Source: CAYGZA01 sp964354135 (GTDB lineage: Bacteria; Planctomycetota; Planctomycetia; Pirellulales; Thermoguttaceae). Taken from it: a stretch of 16,938 bases of DNA. Below are positions 13,853 through 16,938 of the stretch, piece after piece (position 1 is the stretch's first letter; each line of letters opens with the position of its first letter). A program made the position numbers and the translations under genes. The DNA lies in NCBI GenBank assembly GCA_964354135.1, contig CAYGZA010000124.1, positions 1-16,938 of the forward strand, written 5' to 3'. The notes under the pieces were generated by a model. It saw only the letters and a list, made by a program, of their open reading frames with translations. It made no database searches and was not told where the DNA came from.

Positions 13853-14199
13853 GTCTGGCGGGACGGGGCTTTCGGCTCTCAGCAATCAGCTATCAGCTTT
13901 TCGGTCTTTCCACCGGACGCTTGGGTTTGTAGACCAGTTGGTCGAGGTTGACGCGAAAGGGTACGATGAGGCGAGCCTTCCCTTGCCCAAGGGGGAGAAA
14001 GAGCAAGAGGACTTCGCGTGGGGGCGCGCCGCTGCGCCCGTCGAGCCCGTCGAGGTCACCGTGGAGCTGCACCGCAACGCCGGTAAGCCCCCTTGACGAA
14101 GCCCCTTCTCCTGAGAGTATGGAACGCCCTGCGCCCGCACGGTAGACTGCTCCGGTCGATTCGTTTTTCGCGACCGCAACCTGGAAAGGCAACTGGATC
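13853..14199. other. Intergenic region with short repeats and a possible coding remnant
   Basis: About 350 bp. It holds the heptad repeat listed separately at 13879-13899. A frame open through 13932-14096 on the plus strand reads like a protein end (DQLVEVDAKGYDEASLPLPK and on, stopping VELHRNAGKPP). It has no start codon near, so it may be a gene remnant; the minus strand is also open. TTGACG (14093-14098) and TAGACT (14143-14148) are unpaired promoter-like hexamers. No RNA gene was recognised. Confidence 0.4.
13879..13899. repeat. Three-unit heptad direct repeat
   Basis: TCAGCAA, TCAGCTA and TCAGCTT follow one another with a 7-bp period just after the DUF434 gene. The AGCTGAT-type reading is on the other strand. 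Role unknown; the copy number is too low to judge. Confidence 0.6.
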
Positions 14200-15633
14200 A
14201 TGTCACAACTGGCAAATCGCTTCGCGTCTCTCCTGTCTGCACTCGTGCTTTGCGCCGGAATTGCGACTGCGGGCGAAAAGGTCCCGATCGTGTACTCCAC
14301 GGACTTGTTCCATCCCCATGCCGATCCGGACGATCATTATGACCTGGCCTGCCTGTTTGCGATGCCGGAGTTCGACATCCGCGGGATCATCCTCGATCTG
14401 GGCGGCACGCAGGCCGCGCAGCCGGGCCGGCCGGCGGTCGAGCAGATGATGCACATCGCCGGGCGCAAGGTGCCTTATGGGTTCGGCCTGAGCCGACCCT
14501 TGCGGGGCCGCAGCGACAAGGCCCTCGACGAGCCGGAGCAGTTCCAGGCAGGGGTCAAGATGCTCCTCTCCGTGCTGCGGCAGTCCACCGAGCCGGTGGC
14601 GATCTTCACCACGGGGAGCTGCCGCGACGTGGCCGCGGCCTTCAACCGCGAGCCGGACTTGCTCAACAAGAAGGTCAAGGCGGTCTACTTCAACATCGGT
14701 CGCGGGCCGAACGAGCCGCAGGAGGAGTGCAACGTCGGCTACGACCCGCCGGCGTACTTGCGGCTCTTCGAGTCGGGGCTGCCGCTTTACTGGTGCCCGT
14801 GCTTCGGCCGAGAGGGTTTTGAGACGTTCTATGAAGCTGATCAAACCGCGGTGGTCGGGGCTTGCACGCCGCCGGTGCGGAACTACTTCGTCTACTGCCT
14901 CACGAGATCGACGGCCGACCCGATCCCGTTTCTCACCAGCGGCCCGCATCCGCTGCCCAAGGGCCCGCGGGCGATGTGGTGTACGGCGCCCATGTTTCAC
15001 GCGGCGGGCCGGAAGATCTACCGGCAAGGGCCGGACGACTTTGTCGCGCTTCTGCCGGCGGAGGCCAAGAAGCGGGGCCTGGACGGCAAGGAGGTGGACG
15101 CTTTCCGTTTCGCCCCGATGCGGGCGACGCTAGAAGATGGCAAGGCCGAGCCGCAGGTCCAACTGGCAGAGCCGGCAAGCGGGCAACTGGCCGCGGCCTA
15201 TGGGGGCCGGACGAAGGACCGCGTCGGCACCGGCAACCCCGAGCCGGACGGTCGGCCCGACTGCTGCGTTCGCGTTCTCGGCGTGGCGGCGGGAAAGCCG
15301 ATCAAGAACGTCGTCTTAACCGGGCCCAACAACGGACGCTGGGAGCACGTCGAGACCGCCCGCTGGTGGCGATTGGCCTACGAGCGCGAAGGCCGGCGCC
15401 TGGACTGCTACTTCCAGTTCTATGCCTCCGGCGAGCATCAGATCGAAATCGTTTATGCCGACGGAACCACTCAAGCGGCCCGCTTCCAGGTGCCCAACGT
15501 CGGGACCGCCGGCCCGCGGGTGGATTTGCAGCCGGGCCAGCCCAACGGCTTCGTTTTCCGCTCGACCGACCCGGGCTACAAGCGGATTATGGCGTCCTGC
15601 CTCAAGAACCTGCTTGCCGGGCTCGGGCGATGA
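14200..15633 (+). CDS. Secreted nucleoside hydrolase-like protein
   Basis: This protein of 477 residues has a signal peptide with likely cleavage after ATA (about residue 24). The mature start VYSTDLFHPHADPDDHYDLA carries an aspartate cluster (D42, D44, D45, D48) like the calcium-binding DxDxxxDD of inosine-uridine nucleoside hydrolases. The following FDIRGIILDLGG strand and FTTGSCRDVAAAF segment also fit that fold. Such enzymes split the N-glycosidic bond of ribonucleosides. The exact family motif (DTDPGxDDA) is altered, so the substrate may be different or activity lost. The last 130 residues, with KNVVLTGPNNGRWEHVE and a repeated beta pattern, look like an added beta-sandwich domain. The ribosome site before ATG 14200 is weak (AAAGG at a long distance). 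A REP-like palindrome begins 3 nt after the stop. Confidence 0.7.
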   Translation: MSQLANRFASLLSALVLCAGIATAGEKVPIVYSTDLFHPHADPDDHYDLACLFAMPEFDIRGIILDLGGTQAAQPGRPAVEQMMHIAGRKVPYGFGLSRPLRGRSDKALDEPEQFQAGVKMLLSVLRQSTEPVAIFTTGSCRDVAAAFNREPDLLNKKVKAVYFNIGRGPNEPQEECNVGYDPPAYLRLFESGLPLYWCPCFGREGFETFYEADQTAVVGACTPPVRNYFVYCLTRSTADPIPFLTSGPHPLPKGPRAMWCTAPMFHAAGRKIYRQGPDDFVALLPAEAKKRGLDGKEVDAFRFAPMRATLEDGKAEPQVQLAEPASGQLAAAYGGRTKDRVGTGNPEPDGRPDCCVRVLGVAAGKPIKNVVLTGPNNGRWEHVETARWWRLAYEREGRRLDCYFQFYASGEHQIEIVYADGTTQAARFQVPNVGTAGPRVDLQPGQPNGFVFRSTDPGYKRIMASCLKNLLAGLGR

Positions 15634-15636
15634 AGT

Positions 15637-15715
15637 CCGGAAAACGGGAAAGGTACATTTTGCCTGAAAGGCCCAAAGGGTGCTTCGCACAAAATGTACC
15701 TGTCCCCTTTTCGGG
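15637..15715. repeat. REP-like long imperfect palindrome
   Basis: Left arm 15637-15662 and right arm 15690-15715 are 26 bp each with three mismatches; the inner 12 bp (AGGTACATTTTG and complement) match perfectly. The 27-nt centre contains smaller hairpins (GCC-TGAAA-GGC, GTGC-TTC-GCAC). The outer motif GGGGACAGGTACATTTTG resembles repeats often found near REP-associated IS200-type transposases (RAYT), from my general knowledge. No transposase is present here, so it would be a non-autonomous copy. It could also stop transcription between the two flanking genes. Confidence 0.75.
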
Positions 15716-15756
15716 AGCCGGCCTCGGCTGTCCGTAACCACCAATCGGAGGCTGTC

Positions 15757-16608
15757 ATGAAACGGCGTGCGATTGCTACCCGCGTCCTTGCAATGTTATT
15801 GGTTTTGTTGTCCATCGCTGCCGGGCGGTGCCTTGCCGCCGAGCAGAAAGCGACCAAGTACGTTCGCTTCCGCGTGGACAAGACAACGGCCTATGGGATC
15901 GTCGAAGGGGACCGCGTGCGGCAGATCGAAGGCGACCTCTTCCGCAAGTGGAAGCCGACCGAAAAGACCTACCGCCTGGACGAAGTCAAGCTTCTGGTTC
16001 CCTCGAAGCCGAGCAAAGTGCTGGCGCTGGCGGGGAACTACAAGAGCCACCTCGGCGAGAAGGCCGCCCCCAAGAATCCGGAGCTCTTCTTCAAGGTGCC
16101 CTCCTGCCTCATCGCCCAGGGCGAGCGGATCGTGATTCCGAAGGAAGCGGCCAAGGTAGACCATGAAGGCGAGATGGTCATCGTGATCGGCAAGCGGGCC
16201 AGGAAGGTCGCGGTCGGTGAGGCGATGAAGCACGTGCTCGGCGTCACCTGCGGGAACGACGTGAGCGCCCGCGACTGGCAGAAAAACGACGTCCAGTGGT
16301 GGCGCGCCAAAGGCTCGGACACCTTCGGGCCCTGCGGCCCGTGGATCGTCTCGGGGATCAACTACGGCGACTTGCTGCTGACCGTGCGGGTCAACGGCCA
16401 GGTGAAGCAAGAGCAGCGGACCCGCGACCTTGTGTTCGGAGTGGCCGAGATCGTCAGCTTCGCCAGCCGGCACGTGACGCTGGAGCCGGGCGATCTGATT
16501 TTCACGGGCACCCCGGGCACAACGACGCAGATCCGGCCGGGCGACGTGGTCGAAGTGGAGCTGGAAGGCATCGGCGTGCTGAAGAACCCCGTGACGGCCG
16601 GCCGCTAG
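15757..16608 (+). CDS. Fumarylacetoacetate hydrolase (FAH)-family protein with export signal
   Basis: This protein of 283 residues consists of a signal peptide (MKRRAIATRVLAMLLVLLSI, cleavage near LAA at 26-28) and an FAH-family domain. Family landmarks are LALAGNYKSHLGE (89-101), FFKVPSCL, the metal-binding DHEGEMVIVIG with E137 and E139, GVTCGNDVSARDWQ with D168, KGSDTFGPCGPWIV, and the C-terminal LIFTGTPGTTTQIRPGDVVEVELEGIG. FAH-family enzymes cleave or decarboxylate beta-diketo acids in aromatic catabolism, and some are oxaloacetate decarboxylases or isomerases. The metal ligands look intact, so catalysis is plausible, but the substrate is unknown. Export is odd because these are normally cytoplasmic. 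GGAGG at 15747-15751 lies 5 nt before ATG 15757, which decides the start over the longer frame. Confidence 0.93.
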   Translation: MKRRAIATRVLAMLLVLLSIAAGRCLAAEQKATKYVRFRVDKTTAYGIVEGDRVRQIEGDLFRKWKPTEKTYRLDEVKLLVPSKPSKVLALAGNYKSHLGEKAAPKNPELFFKVPSCLIAQGERIVIPKEAAKVDHEGEMVIVIGKRARKVAVGEAMKHVLGVTCGNDVSARDWQKNDVQWWRAKGSDTFGPCGPWIVSGINYGDLLLTVRVNGQVKQEQRTRDLVFGVAEIVSFASRHVTLEPGDLIFTGTPGTTTQIRPGDVVEVELEGIGVLKNPVTAGR

Positions 16609-16618
16609 AGCGGGCCGG

Positions 16619-16876
16619 TTATTGACGCAGGCAAGTTAGGGCAATCGCTTCAGTAGGGCAGGCGCCGCGTCCACCGCGGATCTGCGAGACGTCCATCCCG
16701 GCCGGGTCGGGCCAAGGGTAGTTATGCACGTCGGTCGGCGCGGTCAGAAGGGCGACGCTGCTCAATACTGGCCGCGGCTCACGGGTAGCCGTCTTGGCGG
16801 TTGCCCCAACCGGCGATGCACCTCGGGGTCGATCTGGTAGCTGATCATCCGCGTCGAGCCGCACAACGGGACACAC
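16619..16876 (-). pseudogene. Possible frameshifted remnant of a uroporphyrinogen decarboxylase-like gene
   Basis: Two minus-strand stretches read like parts of one protein but lie in different frames. GSTRMISYQIDPEVHRRLG lies at about 16805-16865 and DVHNYPWPDPAGMDVSQIR at about 16676-16735. Both recall the N-terminal region of the uroporphyrinogen-III decarboxylase/MtaA-like methyltransferase superfamily, where a strand-helix segment is followed by a YPWPDP motif. The first frame hits a stop before the second begins and no good start or ribosome site exists, so I read it as decay. The resemblance is from memory of the family and is weak. Confidence 0.3.
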
Positions 16877-16879
16877 CGT

Positions 16880-16938
16880 TTACAGGTCGATCCACGGGCC
16901 GTTGACCGCCAGGACGTAGTCCAGCGGCAATATGACCT
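16880..16938 (-). CDS. Possible C-terminal tip of a gene entering from the right
   Basis: A minus-strand frame enters from the window edge and reads LPLDYVLAVNGPWIDL before a TAA stop at 16882-16880. Eighteen residues are too few to identify. It may be a real gene end or part of the neighbouring remnant. Confidence 0.2.
   Translation of the reverse strand, partial: VILPLDYVLAVNGPWIDL

Noticed and set aside
13893..14300. A 135-codon minus-strand ORF in the spacer before the nucleoside hydrolase gene
   Set aside because: It overlaps the start of a supported plus-strand gene, has no ribosome site and shows no family features.

Overview
This window most likely comes from a high-GC member of the Planctomycetota, probably Pirellulales-like. 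I infer that from content rather than from a marker gene. It holds a secreted DUF1080 (3-keto-disaccharide hydrolase-like) protein, a very large secreted glycan-active protein with a malectin domain, an HtrA-type protease fused to collagen-like and HEAT segments, a MoxR ATPase, and several otherwise cytoplasmic families that here carry export signals. There is a 100-N assembly gap at 1281-1380, so this is a draft or metagenome contig. No rRNA, tRNA, CRISPR array, integrase or intact transposase was seen.

Layout. The left edge has the 5' part of a MoxR-family ATPase on the minus strand (1-652). It is divergent from a small stand-alone HNH nuclease (859-1194), and promoter-like elements for both lie at 724-777. 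Next comes a 164-bp tandem repeat carrying a hairpin, broken by the gap (1209-1636). A possible small membrane ORF runs from the last repeat copy into unique DNA. On the plus strand follow a trypsin-like protease with HEAT repeats (1864-4503) and a 1096-residue secreted glycan-active protein (4666-7956). A lower-GC membrane protein with a C-terminal cupin (8229-9512) has a good promoter of its own.

The DUF1080 gene (minus, 9611-10243) and an ICMT-like membrane methyltransferase (plus, 10500-11243) are divergent, each with a near-consensus promoter. The methyltransferase overlaps tail to tail by 14 bp with a WecG/TagA/CpsF glycosyltransferase (minus, 11230-12096). A PEBP-family lipoprotein (12486-13121) and a DUF434/DUF5616 protein (13124-13852) form a tight two-gene unit. 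After a repeat-bearing spacer come a secreted nucleoside hydrolase-like protein (14200-15633), a REP-like long palindrome (15637-15715) and an exported fumarylacetoacetate hydrolase-family protein (15757-16608). The right edge holds frameshifted remnants on the minus strand.

How the genes fit together. At least five products are predicted to be exported or lipid-anchored, and three of these (the glycan-active protein, DUF1080 and the nucleoside hydrolase-like protein) suit breakdown of polysaccharides or nucleosides at the cell surface. The window is otherwise a set of independently transcribed units, not one pathway. I found no convincing complete new multi-gene system. The best leads are the tandem repeat that absorbs the assembly gap, the four-TM plus cupin protein, the DUF434/DUF5616 gene as a possible PIN/NYN-like nuclease, and the REP-like palindrome.
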